This document shows, one piece after another, positions 38,331-46,999 of a stretch of 64,000 bases of DNA (positions are counted from its first letter, which is position 1; every line of letters starts with the position of its first letter). The notes under the pieces were generated by a model. It made no database searches, had not been told where the DNA came from, and saw nothing but the letters and a program-made list of their open reading frames with translations. The position numbers and the translations under genes were made by a program. Location of the stretch: NCBI GenBank assembly GCA_965219125.1, contig CBDCMO010000002.1, forward strand, positions 1,364,001-1,428,000, in the 5' to 3' direction. This DNA comes from JBBSOK01 sp965219125. GTDB lineage: Bacteria; Bacteroidota; Bacteroidia; Flavobacteriales; Flavobacteriaceae.

Positions 38331-38367
38331 GAAAAATCCGTTATGCAATATGCACGACGGATTTTTC
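38331..38367. terminator. Bidirectional terminator overlapping the end of lipB
   Basis: GAAAAATCCG (38331-38340) pairs with CGGATTTTTC (38358-38367). T-rich tracts flank both sides, so it can end the plus-strand gene at 38308 and minus-strand lipB. The last codons of lipB lie inside the loop and the right arm. Confidence 0.8.
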
Positions 38368-39075
38368 AGTTAAAGTCGCTTCAAAAATATTTAGGAAATG
38401 CGTTAATAATTTTGTTTTTACTTCAGCCATATCAATTTCTGCTTTTCCCAATTCAACATGTAAAGAAGTTACGGCTTTGCCTTTTATTCCGCAGGGAATC
38501 ATATTATCAAAATAACCAAGATTTGCGTTTACGTTAAATGCGAAACCGTGCATGGTAACCCAACGGCTTGCACGAACACCCATCGCACAAATCTTACGGG
38601 CAAATGGCGTACCAACATCCAGCCAAACACCTGTTTCGCCTTTACTTCTTTCGGCTTTTAATCCATATTCTGCTAAGGTTAAAATTACCATTTCTTCAAG
38701 CAAACGCAGATATTTATGAATGTCTGTAAAGAAATTTTCAAGATCTATAATTGGGTAACCAACAATTTGTCCGGGTCCGTGATATGTAATATCGCCGCCC
38801 CTATTTATTTTATAAAAATTTGCACCAATTTCTTTCAGCTTTTTTTCTGAAATCAATAAATTATCAACATCACCACTTTTTCCTAAAGTATAAACGTGCG
38901 GATGTTCAACAAATATGAAATAATTGGGTGTTTCAAGATTGGTTTCTTCCCTTCTATTCTTTATTTTGATATCCAGGATTTCCTTAAAAACTTGTTCTTG
39001 AAAGTCCCAAGTTTCCTTGTAATCTTTAGTGCCCAGATCTGTTAGATATATTAATTTGTTCAACCTTAATAGCAT
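38341..39075 (-). CDS. lipB: Lipoyl(octanoyl) transferase
   Basis: 244 residues. LipB moves octanoate from acyl carrier protein to lipoyl domains. Signature INRGGDITYHGPGQIVGYPI, catalytic Cys in MIPCGIKGKAVTSL, and WVTMHGFAFNVN. The C-terminal tail TEKSVVHIA is encoded within the terminator hairpin. Confidence 0.95.
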   Translation of the reverse strand: MLLRLNKLIYLTDLGTKDYKETWDFQEQVFKEILDIKIKNRREETNLETPNYFIFVEHPHVYTLGKSGDVDNLLISEKKLKEIGANFYKINRGGDITYHGPGQIVGYPIIDLENFFTDIHKYLRLLEEMVILTLAEYGLKAERSKGETGVWLDVGTPFARKICAMGVRASRWVTMHGFAFNVNANLGYFDNMIPCGIKGKAVTSLHVELGKAEIDMAEVKTKLLTHFLNIFEATLTEKSVVHIA

Positions 39076-39235
39076 TTATAAATAATTTTGTAAAGGTAAT
39101 GAAAATGTAATTTTTAACTTCTGAAATTAGACAAACTGAATTATTTAGTTCTCAAAGGTGTTAAAATTGAAGTTTTTTAGTATTTTATACCGAAACCTTT
39201 CTATTTTTACGACTATAACAGATAATTTTAAGAAC

Positions 39236-41482
39236 ATGATAAAAAGAACTATTCAAACATTTCTAACAACTGGCTTTTTATGCCTTACAATTGCTATGAC
39301 TGGACAAAGTTCGGCTATTTGGCAAAAGGCAACGGTAGCACAAACAAGAAGCGCAGCAAAAGAAGTTAGAAAAACGATGCCGCAGGAATTTCAACTTTTC
39401 GCACTTAACACACAAGCGCTTAAAAATGAGTTGGCAAATGCTCCTTCAAGATTTACCGTAAATAGTAATGTGCGTATAAAATTACCAACAAATAATGGCG
39501 AATTACAAGAATTTCGCGTGGTTGAAGCTTCGGTAATGGAACCAGCTTTACAGGCACAAAACCCAAGTATGCGTTCATATATTGGTCAAGGTATTGACGA
39601 TCCAACCGCAGTAGCAAGGTTTAGCGTAACAGATTATGGCGTAAATGTTATGATTTCTTCCGGAAATTATTCAACCATATATATTGATCCTTATACCTCA
39701 AACCATAATTACTATATAAGCTATAATATTAGCTCATTACCAGCAGATCCAAATGGTTTTGAATGCCTTGTAAAAGATCCAACAACTACAGATGCACCTT
39801 TGGATACTAGAAATGCAGACGATGGAAAACTTAGAACCTTTAGAGCTGCGATAGCTTGTACGGGTGAATATGCTCAATTTCATTTAAATAGACTGGGCGT
39901 AGGCGCAGGTGAAACTGACGCTGTAAAAAAAGCTGCGGTACTTACTGCAATTGTAAATTCATTAACTCGTGTAAACGGAGTTTATGAAAGAGAGATGTCT
40001 TTAACGATGATTCTTGTAGCCGATGAAATAAACGTTATTTATTTAGTAGCAGCTTCAGATCCTTTCACAAATAATAATGCTAATACTTTAATAAATCAAA
40101 GTCAAACAATAATAGACCAACAAATTGGCACAACAAATTATGATATTGGGCACACCTTTAGTACTGGTGCTGGTGGTTTGGCTGGATTAAGAGTTCCTTG
40201 TACTTCAGGTAAAGCCCGTGGCGTTACTGGTACGAATGCACCTGTAGGCGATTTTTATGACATTGATTATGTAGCACATGAAATGGGCCATCAATATGGC
40301 GGAAATCACACGTTCAACAATTCTTGTGGTAACAACAGAAATGGTGGAACAGCAATGGAACCAGGAAGTGGATCTACAATTATGGCATATGCTGGTATTT
40401 GTCCACCCAACGTACAAGCGCATAGTGACGACTACTTTGCGGCTATTAGTATTCAAGAAATTTGGGCTAATATCAGTTCTGGCAACAGTCAATGTGCTGT
40501 ACAGACCGACACTAACAACCTTCCCCCAACAGCAGACGCAGGTAATAGTGTTACTATTCCAAAATCCACTCCTTTTATTTTAAGTGGTATTGCTACAGAT
40601 CCAGACACTGATAATAATGCATTAACGCACTGCTGGGAGCAAATGGACAATCAAATTGCGACAATGCCTCCACAACAAACCGCTACGCAAGGACCAGCAT
40701 TTCGTTCAATAGATCCGTTAGCTTCTACTGATAGATATATGCCAAACCTAACAACTGTTTTAGCTGGACAAACTAAAAATACATGGGAAGTTGTTCCAGC
40801 TGTACAGCGTTTTATGCGTTTTAGATATACTGTAAGAGATAATGCTCCAGGCGGTGCAGCAACGGCTAGCGACAATATGGTGGTAAATATTGACGGAGGC
40901 TCTGGCCCTTTTGCAATAACCTCACAAAATACCGCAACAACTTGGACTACAAGAGGTAACGAAACTATTACGTGGGATGTTGCAAACTCAGACCAAGCAC
41001 CTGTAAGTTGTAGTAATGTAGATATTATGTTTTCGGCAGATCGTGGTTTAACTTGGGATACAATCTTGGCAAATACACCGAACGATGGTAGTGCAGACAT
41101 TTTTGTACCGATTGTTAATACTTCTCAAGGTAGAATTATGGTAAAGTCTGTAGGCAATATCTTTATGGATATCAATAACAGTGACATTATGGTTGAAGGA
41201 AGTTTGGGCGCTGAAGATTTTGCTTTCGATAACTTTAGTGTGTATCCAAACCCAACTTCTGGAGTTGTAAATGTTACGTTCACACCGTTATCTTCGGATA
41301 ATGTTGAAATTTCATTATTCGATCAAAGAGGTAGGTTGATAAACAAAACTAGTTTTGATGATGTATCTACAAACGGTAACTTCACAAAACAGTTACAATA
41401 CGGTAATTTAGACAGCGGTATTTACTTTATGGTAATTAAAAACGCTGGTAAAACAACGACCAAGAAATTGGTAAAAAAATAA
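39236..41482 (+). CDS. Secreted zinc metalloprotease (reprolysin-like) with type IX sorting domain
   Basis: 748 residues from ATG 39236, where the signal peptide begins (TFLTTGFLCLTIAMTGQS); the frame is open upstream to 39158 without supporting features. A propeptide-like region (about 25-190) precedes the metzincin domain with zinc motif HEMGHQYGGNH (about 348-358) and the following Met-turn candidate TIMAYAG. After this come beta domains (PPTADAGNSVTIP; SNVDIMFSADRGLTWD) and a sorting domain (VYPNPTSGVVNVTF, LDSGIYFMVIKNAG, TKKLVKK). An exported endopeptidase probably used to digest external protein. A strong terminator follows. Confidence 0.9.
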   Translation: MIKRTIQTFLTTGFLCLTIAMTGQSSAIWQKATVAQTRSAAKEVRKTMPQEFQLFALNTQALKNELANAPSRFTVNSNVRIKLPTNNGELQEFRVVEASVMEPALQAQNPSMRSYIGQGIDDPTAVARFSVTDYGVNVMISSGNYSTIYIDPYTSNHNYYISYNISSLPADPNGFECLVKDPTTTDAPLDTRNADDGKLRTFRAAIACTGEYAQFHLNRLGVGAGETDAVKKAAVLTAIVNSLTRVNGVYEREMSLTMILVADEINVIYLVAASDPFTNNNANTLINQSQTIIDQQIGTTNYDIGHTFSTGAGGLAGLRVPCTSGKARGVTGTNAPVGDFYDIDYVAHEMGHQYGGNHTFNNSCGNNRNGGTAMEPGSGSTIMAYAGICPPNVQAHSDDYFAAISIQEIWANISSGNSQCAVQTDTNNLPPTADAGNSVTIPKSTPFILSGIATDPDTDNNALTHCWEQMDNQIATMPPQQTATQGPAFRSIDPLASTDRYMPNLTTVLAGQTKNTWEVVPAVQRFMRFRYTVRDNAPGGAATASDNMVVNIDGGSGPFAITSQNTATTWTTRGNETITWDVANSDQAPVSCSNVDIMFSADRGLTWDTILANTPNDGSADIFVPIVNTSQGRIMVKSVGNIFMDINNSDIMVEGSLGAEDFAFDNFSVYPNPTSGVVNVTFTPLSSDNVEISLFDQRGRLINKTSFDDVSTNGNFTKQLQYGNLDSGIYFMVIKNAGKTTTKKLVKK

Positions 41483-41502
41483 TTCTAATTTAGTTTTATC
41501 CG

Positions 41503-41538
41503 AAAAAAGGCGGTCCAAAATTTTGGGTCGCCTTTTTT
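41503..41538 (+). terminator. Strong terminator after the metalloprotease gene
   Basis: An 18-bp stem: AAAAAAGGCGGTCCAAAA (41503-41520) against TTTTGGGTCGCCTTTTTT (41521-41538), complete if two G-U pairs are allowed; it ends in Ts. It also faces the convergent lipoprotein gene. Confidence 0.9.
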
Positions 41539-41563
41539 ATTTTACTGAATAATTTTTTGCTTT

Positions 41564-42097
41564 TTAAAAAACCACACTTTCAGAAATATGGGAAACTTTG
41601 GCTGTAGTGCCATCAATCATAAAATCCAAAACAAAGCTCAGCGTATTTCCACTTTTTTTAAGATTTAGCTTTCCGTTCGAAATTTGGTATAAACCTGATT
41701 CGCCTCTCATAAATGAACTTTTAGTATAAATGAGATTTACGTCTTTTAAGTTTCCATCGTTTTTGTTCAAGTCTTTTGTATTTGCAGGTACTTCAAATTG
41801 TATGGTTTCAGAATAGTTACCATCGGCAGTTCCTGCTGGCCCATTTTTAGAATAGGTATATGTAACAACAATGTTAGTACCGTCTTCCATTTGAGAATAT
41901 GTAGCGCCAATGCCATCCTGCAGCACCGTAATTTTTTTGTTTTTGAATATTTCAACCTTACAATTTCCACCGTCCGGACAATCTGAGTCTGCGCTGGACT
42001 TTTGCACAGTATTTTGCTCTGAACTTACCATTGTTTCTTTAGGAGTTTTACAAGAAATTGTAATTAATATTGGAAGTAAAAAATAAACATATTTCAT
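41564..42097 (-). CDS. Small lipoprotein of unknown function
   Basis: 177 residues with lipobox LITISC (Cys16). A Cys pair at SDCPDGGNCKVE (about 39-46) may form a disulfide. The rest is predicted beta-rich (TNIVVTYTYSKNG, NTLSFVLDFMIDG). No family recognised. Convergent with the metalloprotease gene. Confidence 0.75.
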   Translation of the reverse strand: MKYVYFLLPILITISCKTPKETMVSSEQNTVQKSSADSDCPDGGNCKVEIFKNKKITVLQDGIGATYSQMEDGTNIVVTYTYSKNGPAGTADGNYSETIQFEVPANTKDLNKNDGNLKDVNLIYTKSSFMRGESGLYQISNGKLNLKKSGNTLSFVLDFMIDGTTAKVSHISESVVF

Positions 42098-42134
42098 AGA
42101 CTTTATTTTTAGATTTTATATTGTTTGAAGATAA

Positions 42135-42293
42135 TTATCGTTTTGGGTTGTTCAAAATAAGTAAAGCTGCAATCACGCCCGGCACCCAGCCGCATACCGT
42201 AAGTATGGTTACTAATACTACAGACCCACAACCTTTATCTATCACCGCCAATGGTGGAAATAAAATAGAAAGCAAAACACGCCATATACTCAT
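42135..42293 (-). CDS. YqaE/Pmp3 family membrane mini-protein
   Basis: 52 residues. Reading the minus strand from ATG at 42293 gives two membrane helices with the family pattern ILFPPLAVIDKGCGS and LTVCGWVPGVIAALLIL, ending NNPKR. YqaE/Pmp3 proteins are tiny membrane proteins that are often stress-responsive. 37 bp upstream of the lipoprotein gene on the same strand, so possibly cotranscribed. Confidence 0.9.
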   Translation of the reverse strand: MSIWRVLLSILFPPLAVIDKGCGSVVLVTILTVCGWVPGVIAALLILNNPKR

Positions 42294-42408
42294 TGTTACA
42301 AATTTAGTAATTAAATAATAGGTTTATATTTTATTCGGAATAAAAGCTTCCGCATACTTATTTTACCTTTTACACATATGTCTAAGATAATGGCTTTTGT
42401 TACAACTA

Positions 42409-42439
42409 TTGATTTTCGCGTGTATTCTGCCTATCTTTG
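42409..42439 (+). promoter_or_regulatory. Promoter of lysS
   Basis: TTG at 42409-42411 and TATCTTTG at 42432-42439, spacing 20 nt; start codon 44 bp downstream. Confidence 0.7.
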
Positions 42440-42482
42440 AGACCGCCAAATTAATGGCAATGTATCATACTAAATTTACTTT

Positions 42483-44177
42483 ATGCAACGTACCGAACTG
42501 GAACAAATACGAAGGGACAAACTTACAAGCTTGCGCGAAATGGGCATAAATCCATATCCCGCAGCAGAATATCCTTTAAACAGCACTTCAAAAGCAATAA
42601 AAAATAATTTTGAAGAAGGAAAAAAGGTAATTATTGCAGGTAGATTAATGAGTCGCCGTATTCAAGGTAAGGCATCATTTGCTGAATTACAGGATGGCGA
42701 AGGACGCATTCAACTATATTTTAATAGAGATGAAATTTGTACAGGCGAAGACAAAACATTGTACAACGAAGTTTATAAAAAACTATTGGATATTGGCGAT
42801 TTTATTGGTGTTGAAGGTGAACTTTTCACAACCCAAGTTGGTGAAAAAACCGTAATGGTAAAAAATTTTACATTACTTTCCAAAGCACTTAAACCATTGC
42901 CACAGCCTCGAGTTGATGCCGACGGAAAAACGCACGACGCCTTTACAGATCCAGAACAGCGATACAGACAGCGTTATGCAGATTTGGTTGTAAATCCGCA
43001 CGTAAAACAAGTATTTGTAAAACGTACAAAACTTTTTAACGCCATGCGTAATTTCTTTAATGACCGTGGTTATTTTGAAGTGGAAACGCCCGTTTTACAG
43101 CCAATTCCCGGTGGTGCAGCAGCAAAACCTTTTATAACACATCACAACAGTTTGGACATTCCGCTTTATATGCGGGTAGCAAACGAGCTTTATTTAAAAA
43201 GATTGATTGTTGGTGGCTTTGATGGTGTGTATGAATTTTCCAAAAACTTTAGAAATGAAGGAATGGACCGCACCCACAATCCAGAGTTTACGGCAATGGA
43301 AATATATGTAAGCTACAAGGATTATAATTGGATGATGGATTTCTGCGAGCAACTTTTAGAATTTTGCGCGATGGAAGTGAACGGCAAAACACAAGCAACT
43401 TTTGGCAAGCACGAAATAGATTTTAAAGCGCCATATCCAAGAGTTACAATGGCTGAAGCGATTCTAAAATTTACCGGTTTTGATATTACCGGAAAAACAG
43501 AAGACGAAATTAGAGAAGCAGCCAAGAAAAACGGAGTTGATGTAAACAACACAATGGGAAAAGGCAAATTGATTGATGAAATTTTCGGCGAAAAATGTGA
43601 AAGCAATTTTATACAGCCAACTTTTATTACAGATTATCCAAAGGAAATGAGCCCGTTGTGTAAAGAACATCGTGAAAATCCCGAACTTACCGAACGGTTT
43701 GAACTTATGGTTTGCGGTAAAGAAGTTGCAAATGCGTATAGCGAACTTAACGACCCAATAGACCAACGCGAACGTTTTGAAGCGCAATTACTATTGGCAG
43801 ACCGCGGCGATGACGAAGCAATGTTTATAGACAATGATTTTATAAGAGCGTTGGAATACGGTATGCCGCCAACCAGTGGTATGGGAATTGGTATGGACAG
43901 ATTAATCATGTTTTTAACCAACAATGCCTCAATCCAAGAAGTATTGTTTTTCCCGCAAATGAAACCAGAAAAAAAGGTAGTGCAAATTGAATTGGATGAC
44001 GAAGAAAAAAAAGTACTAAACCTATTAAAAGCAAACGCACCAATTGAACTAAATAATCTAAAAGAACAAAGCGGTTTAAGCAATAAAAAGTGGGATAAAA
44101 CCATCAAACATCTAACAGCAAATAAATTGGCGAAGGTTTCTAAAGTTGAAGATACATTAGTTGTGAATCTTATTTAA
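42483..44177 (+). CDS. lysS: Lysyl-tRNA synthetase (class II)
   Basis: 564 residues. N-terminal OB fold (VIIAGRLMSRRIQGKASFAELQDGEGRIQLYF) and class II core with FRNEGMDRTHNPEFTAMEIYVSY (motif 2) and GMPPTSGMGIGMDRLIMFL (motif 3). The last 60 residues (LNLLKANAPIELNNLKEQSGLSNKKWDKTIKHL) form a winged-helix-like extension beyond the core, as in other Bacteroidota LysS. The gene marks the left border of the accessory region. Confidence 0.97.
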   Translation: MQRTELEQIRRDKLTSLREMGINPYPAAEYPLNSTSKAIKNNFEEGKKVIIAGRLMSRRIQGKASFAELQDGEGRIQLYFNRDEICTGEDKTLYNEVYKKLLDIGDFIGVEGELFTTQVGEKTVMVKNFTLLSKALKPLPQPRVDADGKTHDAFTDPEQRYRQRYADLVVNPHVKQVFVKRTKLFNAMRNFFNDRGYFEVETPVLQPIPGGAAAKPFITHHNSLDIPLYMRVANELYLKRLIVGGFDGVYEFSKNFRNEGMDRTHNPEFTAMEIYVSYKDYNWMMDFCEQLLEFCAMEVNGKTQATFGKHEIDFKAPYPRVTMAEAILKFTGFDITGKTEDEIREAAKKNGVDVNNTMGKGKLIDEIFGEKCESNFIQPTFITDYPKEMSPLCKEHRENPELTERFELMVCGKEVANAYSELNDPIDQRERFEAQLLLADRGDDEAMFIDNDFIRALEYGMPPTSGMGIGMDRLIMFLTNNASIQEVLFFPQMKPEKKVVQIELDDEEKKVLNLLKANAPIELNNLKEQSGLSNKKWDKTIKHLTANKLAKVSKVEDTLVVNLI

Positions 44178-44214
44178 AAAAATCCACAACAACCTCCTTA
44201 TAATCCATTGTACG

Positions 44215-44318
44215 CCAGAACATCAATATATAAAAGCTATTTACAATTAATTGTGAATGGTAATTTTGTATTTATGTAATATATAAAATGCAAACATGCT
44301 TATGTACAGGTGTTGTGC
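44215..44318 (+). repeat. attC-like site 0 (after lysS)
   Basis: Left core CCAGAAC (44215-44221); inner left arm 44227-44244 (TATATAAAAGCTATTTAC); inner right arm 44290-44308 (GCAAACATGCTTATGTACA); right core GTTGTGC (44312-44318). The arms pair with one bulge; most mismatches become G-T on the bottom strand. This is the weakest left half of the set. Confidence 0.5.
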
Positions 44319-44400
44319 GTAATGCAAAAAAAAATCGTGAAACTCTTCTAGATTCGGCGGATTAAATTTTCGTAAATTTGATTATAACTAAATTTATGAA

Positions 44401-44861
44401 ATGAAACAACGATTTTACCTTGACACATCGTTTTTGGCGGAGTATTTGACAAAGAATTTGATGAGTTTACGTTGCAATTATTTGAGCGAATCAAACTCGG
44501 AAAAATCATTTGCATATATTCTGAACTGGTTGAAACGGAATTGGTAAAAGCACCCAAAAAAGTAAAAGAATATTTTACCGACTTACCAAAAGAGAGTTTG
44601 GACAAAGTGGAAATAACGGACGAAATTCTTGCACTCGCAACAAAATACGTTGATGAAAAAGTAGTTGGAGCAACGAGCTTTGATGATTGTATCCATATTG
44701 CCACAGCAACAATCCATCGAGCAGATATTTTAGTAAGCTGGAATTTTAAACACATTGTGAACGTTTATAGAATACGAGGATATAATTCAATAAATTTAAG
44801 AATGAACTATCCGTCATTGGAAATTCGTTCGTCTAAAGAAATTGTCGATTATGAAAACTAA
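44401..44861 (+). pseudogene. VapC-like PIN-domain toxin, apparent frameshift
   Basis: ATG 44401 opens MKQRFYLDTSF, the first strand of a PIN domain with its catalytic Asp. After a run of five Ts (44431-44435) the matching continuation is in another frame: FGGVFDKEFDEFTLQLFERIKLG and on to FDDCIHIATATIHRADILVSWNFKHIVN, which carries the later acidic residues and the C-terminal W-NF-H motif. One extra T would restore a single frame of about 153 codons. Explanations: disabling mutation, sequencing error in a homopolymer, or slippage. In cassette 1; the last 11 nt overlap the next small gene. PIN toxins cleave RNA. Confidence 0.8.
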
Positions 44862-45006
44862 AGAAGAAAACCAAAAGAAAGATTTTGATACGGTAAAAAC
44901 GTTCCGTAAAATCAAGGACAAAATTTCCAGCGATTTAAAAGGAATGAGTTTTGAAGAAATCAAAGAATATTTAAAAAAGGAAAGCTCGAAGTTACAGGCT
45001 GGATAA
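44851..45006 (+). CDS. Small charged protein, probable partner of the PIN toxin
   Basis: 51 residues, about 40% Lys/Glu/Asp: DFDTVKTFRKIKDKISSDLKG then MSFEEIKEYLKKES. It overlaps the PIN frame by 11 nt. Position and size fit an antitoxin, though the order toxin-then-partner and the lack of a clear DNA-binding motif leave this as inference. Similar small proteins commonly follow such PIN genes in Bacteroidota. Confidence 0.7.
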   Translation: MKTKEENQKKDFDTVKTFRKIKDKISSDLKGMSFEEIKEYLKKESSKLQAG

Positions 45007-45013
45007 GCACTAC

Positions 45014-45142
45014 ACACAACAACGGCTATATGCAATTGCGTTCCATGCCTCTTCCAAAAATCCCTGCGGAATTTTCGGCTCGTGTGTACTTGCAAAGTTC
45101 CCTGCTTGCCCACGCAACTGCTCATAGCCAAGACCGTTACCG
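45014..45142 (+). repeat. attC-like site 1
   Basis: Left core ACACAAC (45014-45020); left arm GGCTATATGCAATTGCGT (45024-45041); right arm ACGCAACTGCTCATAGCC (45112-45129); right core GTTACCG (45136-45142). Arms pair 15 of 18; two of the three mismatches become G-T pairs on the bottom strand. The centre is homologous to that of site 2 (TTCC-TGCCT, CGGAATTTTC). Confidence 0.7.
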
Positions 45143-45188
45143 TTTATTAAAAAAAAACGTTTCCAGTTCTTATTTTGAGAACTTTTTG

Positions 45189-45196
45189 TATATTTG
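45189..45196 (+). promoter_or_regulatory. -7 box of the higBA operon
   Basis: TATATTTG matches TAnnTTTG, 16 bp before the higB start. It means the cassette carries its own promoter. Confidence 0.55.
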
Positions 45197-45212
45197 TTTT
45201 ATAATTGAACAG

Positions 45213-45509
45213 ATGAAACGAATAATTGCAAAAAGTACAATTCGGGAATATTGGGAAAAACACGCAGATTCAGAGCAGTATTTAAAAACTTGGTACGATA
45301 CAGCAAAAAGCGCAAAATGGTTTTCACCAAATGATGTCAAACAAACTTACATAAACGCAAGTATTCTAAAAAATGGTCGAGTAGTTTTCAATATTAAAGG
45401 AAATTCCTATCGCCTAATTGTCAAGTTCAATTACGAAAAACAATGGGCATTTATTCGTTTTATTGGCACACACGCTGAATATGACAAACTAGATGCTGAT
45501 ACTATTTAA
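45213..45509 (+). CDS. higB: HigB-type toxin (mRNA interferase)
   Basis: 98 residues from ATG 45213 (upstream in-frame sequence back to 45030 belongs to the palindrome and is unlikely to be translated). HigB family text: MKRIIAKSTIREYWEKH, AKSAKWFSPNDVKQTY, NGRVVFNIKGNSYRLIVKF and FIRFIGTHAEYDKLDA with the terminal His/Tyr typical of the active site. It cleaves mRNA on the ribosome. Toxin-before-antitoxin order with HigA 10 bp downstream is the higBA arrangement. Second cassette. Confidence 0.92.
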   Translation: MKRIIAKSTIREYWEKHADSEQYLKTWYDTAKSAKWFSPNDVKQTYINASILKNGRVVFNIKGNSYRLIVKFNYEKQWAFIRFIGTHAEYDKLDADTI

Positions 45510-45519
45510 AAATAATATT

Positions 45520-45888
45520 ATGAAATTAAAACCTATTAAAAGCGAGAAAGATTACCGAGACGGACTTGAACGTTTAAATGTGATTTTCGATGCACCAATT
45601 GATACAAAAGAAGGAGATGAAGCGGAAATACTTTCATTACTCATAGAGAACTATGAAAACGAAAATTATCCAATTGGGGCACCAGACCCAATAGAGGCAA
45701 TAAAAATCCGAATGGAGGAATTAAATATGCGCCAAAAAGATTTGGTTGGAATAATTGGTGGTAAAAGCCGAGTATCTGAAATTTTGAATCGAAAGAAAAG
45801 ATTGACTGTTGATATGATACGAGAATTGGAACGAATCCTACAAATATCTGCATCTGTACTTGTGAACAATTATAAACTTGCGAACTGA
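45520..45888 (+). CDS. higA: HigA-type antitoxin (XRE helix-turn-helix)
   Basis: 122 residues from ATG 45520. N-terminal LKPIKSEKDYRDGLERLNVIFDAP is the usual HigA start; the HTH follows at about residues 73-110 (RMEELNMRQKDLVGIIGGKSRVSEILNRK). It binds HigB and represses the operon. 12 bp separate its stop from attC-like site 2. Confidence 0.92.
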   Translation: MKLKPIKSEKDYRDGLERLNVIFDAPIDTKEGDEAEILSLLIENYENENYPIGAPDPIEAIKIRMEELNMRQKDLVGIIGGKSRVSEILNRKKRLTVDMIRELERILQISASVLVNNYKLAN

Positions 45889-45900
45889 AGAAATAACAAA

Positions 45901-46033
45901 GGGTAACACCGTGTAAAAATAATTGCTTGGTTCCTGCCTATTTGGAAAATTCTACGGATTTTCCTCTGGTTCGTACATTTTTAGTAAGTTAGTTGCTTAA
46001 ACACGCAACTATTCTTACACATAAATGTTGGCA
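45901..46033 (+). repeat. attC-like site 2
   Basis: Left core GGGTAAC (45901-45907); left arm GTGTAAAAATAATTGC (45911-45926); right arm GCAACTATTCTTACAC (46005-46020); right core GTTGGCA (46027-46033). Arms pair 14 of 16, and both mismatches are A-C on the top strand but T-G on the bottom strand. Best-preserved member of the set. Confidence 0.75.
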
Positions 46034-46085
46034 AAAATTAAAAAAAAAAAACAAAATCAAACAATAAACATTTAGGAAATACAAA

Positions 46086-46961
46086 ATGAAAAACCAATTT
46101 TTAATTTTATTAGTTTGTGTTTTTGGAGTTGATTGTTCAAATGGTATTTCAGATAAAAAAATTAAGACACAGATTAAGAAAAATGATTTATTAGAATATA
46201 ATCTTAAAGGAAAGATTAAGGGTTTTTCAGAAACAAAATATAAGGCAAAAGATAGTTTTGGAATTGTATTGAAAGACGGAATTTATAAAGACAAATATAG
46301 TTCATTATCAGATTTGGAAGAATCCATTACTTTTAATAAAGAAGGTTTTGTTATAAGCAAAACAGAATATAACGATGGAATTGTAGAAAAGCAAGAAAAA
46401 TTTATTCGAGATAGTTTGTATAGAAAAACCGAATCAAATTTTTATAATTCCAAAAACAAGTTTGCAGGAAAACAGATTTTTAAATACAATGAAAGTGGAG
46501 ATATTAGCGAGATGACCGCTTATAAGAGTGATGGCAAGATTGAAGGGAAATGGATTTATATTTACGAAAAGAATAAAATGACAAGAAATAATTATGGTTC
46601 TGAAGGTAATTTGTATTCAAATTATATTAGCACTTATAATGACAAAGGAGAACTGATAGAATATAAACATTTAGATTTTGAAAACAGAAAATATAACTAC
46701 ACTATTAATTACATCTATAATACTAAACAGAATACAAAAACTGAAGTTAACAAATCATATTATTCATCAGAACTTGAAGATATAAAATGGTTTAGTAAAT
46801 ATAATAAATCTGGAGATTTGATAATAAAGACATTAGATGATTCTTATATTACAAAATATGAATACGATTACGATGAACATAATAATTGGACAAAAAAAAT
46901 TGAATTTTCAGATGTTTTTCCAGAATTTATAACAGAAAGAAAAATTCAATATTTTGAATAA
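46086..46961 (+). CDS. Lipoprotein with YD/toxin_WG-like repeats, hypothetical
   Basis: 291 residues. Hydrophobic start ILLVCVFGVDC gives a possible lipobox. The rest is short repeated strands with Tyr/Asn/Gly (FKYNESGDISEMTAYKSDG, STYNDKGELIEYKH, SKYNKSGDLIIKTL, YDYDEHNNWTKKIEF), as in RHS-like or wall-associated repeat proteins. Very AT-rich. Third cassette, sole gene. Function unknown. Confidence 0.75.
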   Translation: MKNQFLILLVCVFGVDCSNGISDKKIKTQIKKNDLLEYNLKGKIKGFSETKYKAKDSFGIVLKDGIYKDKYSSLSDLEESITFNKEGFVISKTEYNDGIVEKQEKFIRDSLYRKTESNFYNSKNKFAGKQIFKYNESGDISEMTAYKSDGKIEGKWIYIYEKNKMTRNNYGSEGNLYSNYISTYNDKGELIEYKHLDFENRKYNYTINYIYNTKQNTKTEVNKSYYSSELEDIKWFSKYNKSGDLIIKTLDDSYITKYEYDYDEHNNWTKKIEFSDVFPEFITERKIQYFE

Positions 46962-46999
46962 AAATATTTAGAACAGTAAATACGGATTGCGGAATAACG

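Noticed and set aside
42392..42404. Fourth TTGTTACA site, upstream of lysS
   Set aside because: Only a single copy (TTTTGTTACAACTA) with no partner 21-22 bp away; treated as chance.
44178..44212. A further cassette between lysS and attC-like site 0
   Set aside because: The gap is too short for a gene and no GTT core with complement to CCAGAAC is visible after lysS.
44348..44755. 135-codon frame on the minus strand
   Set aside because: Antisense to the PIN toxin gene, which has the recognisable motifs.
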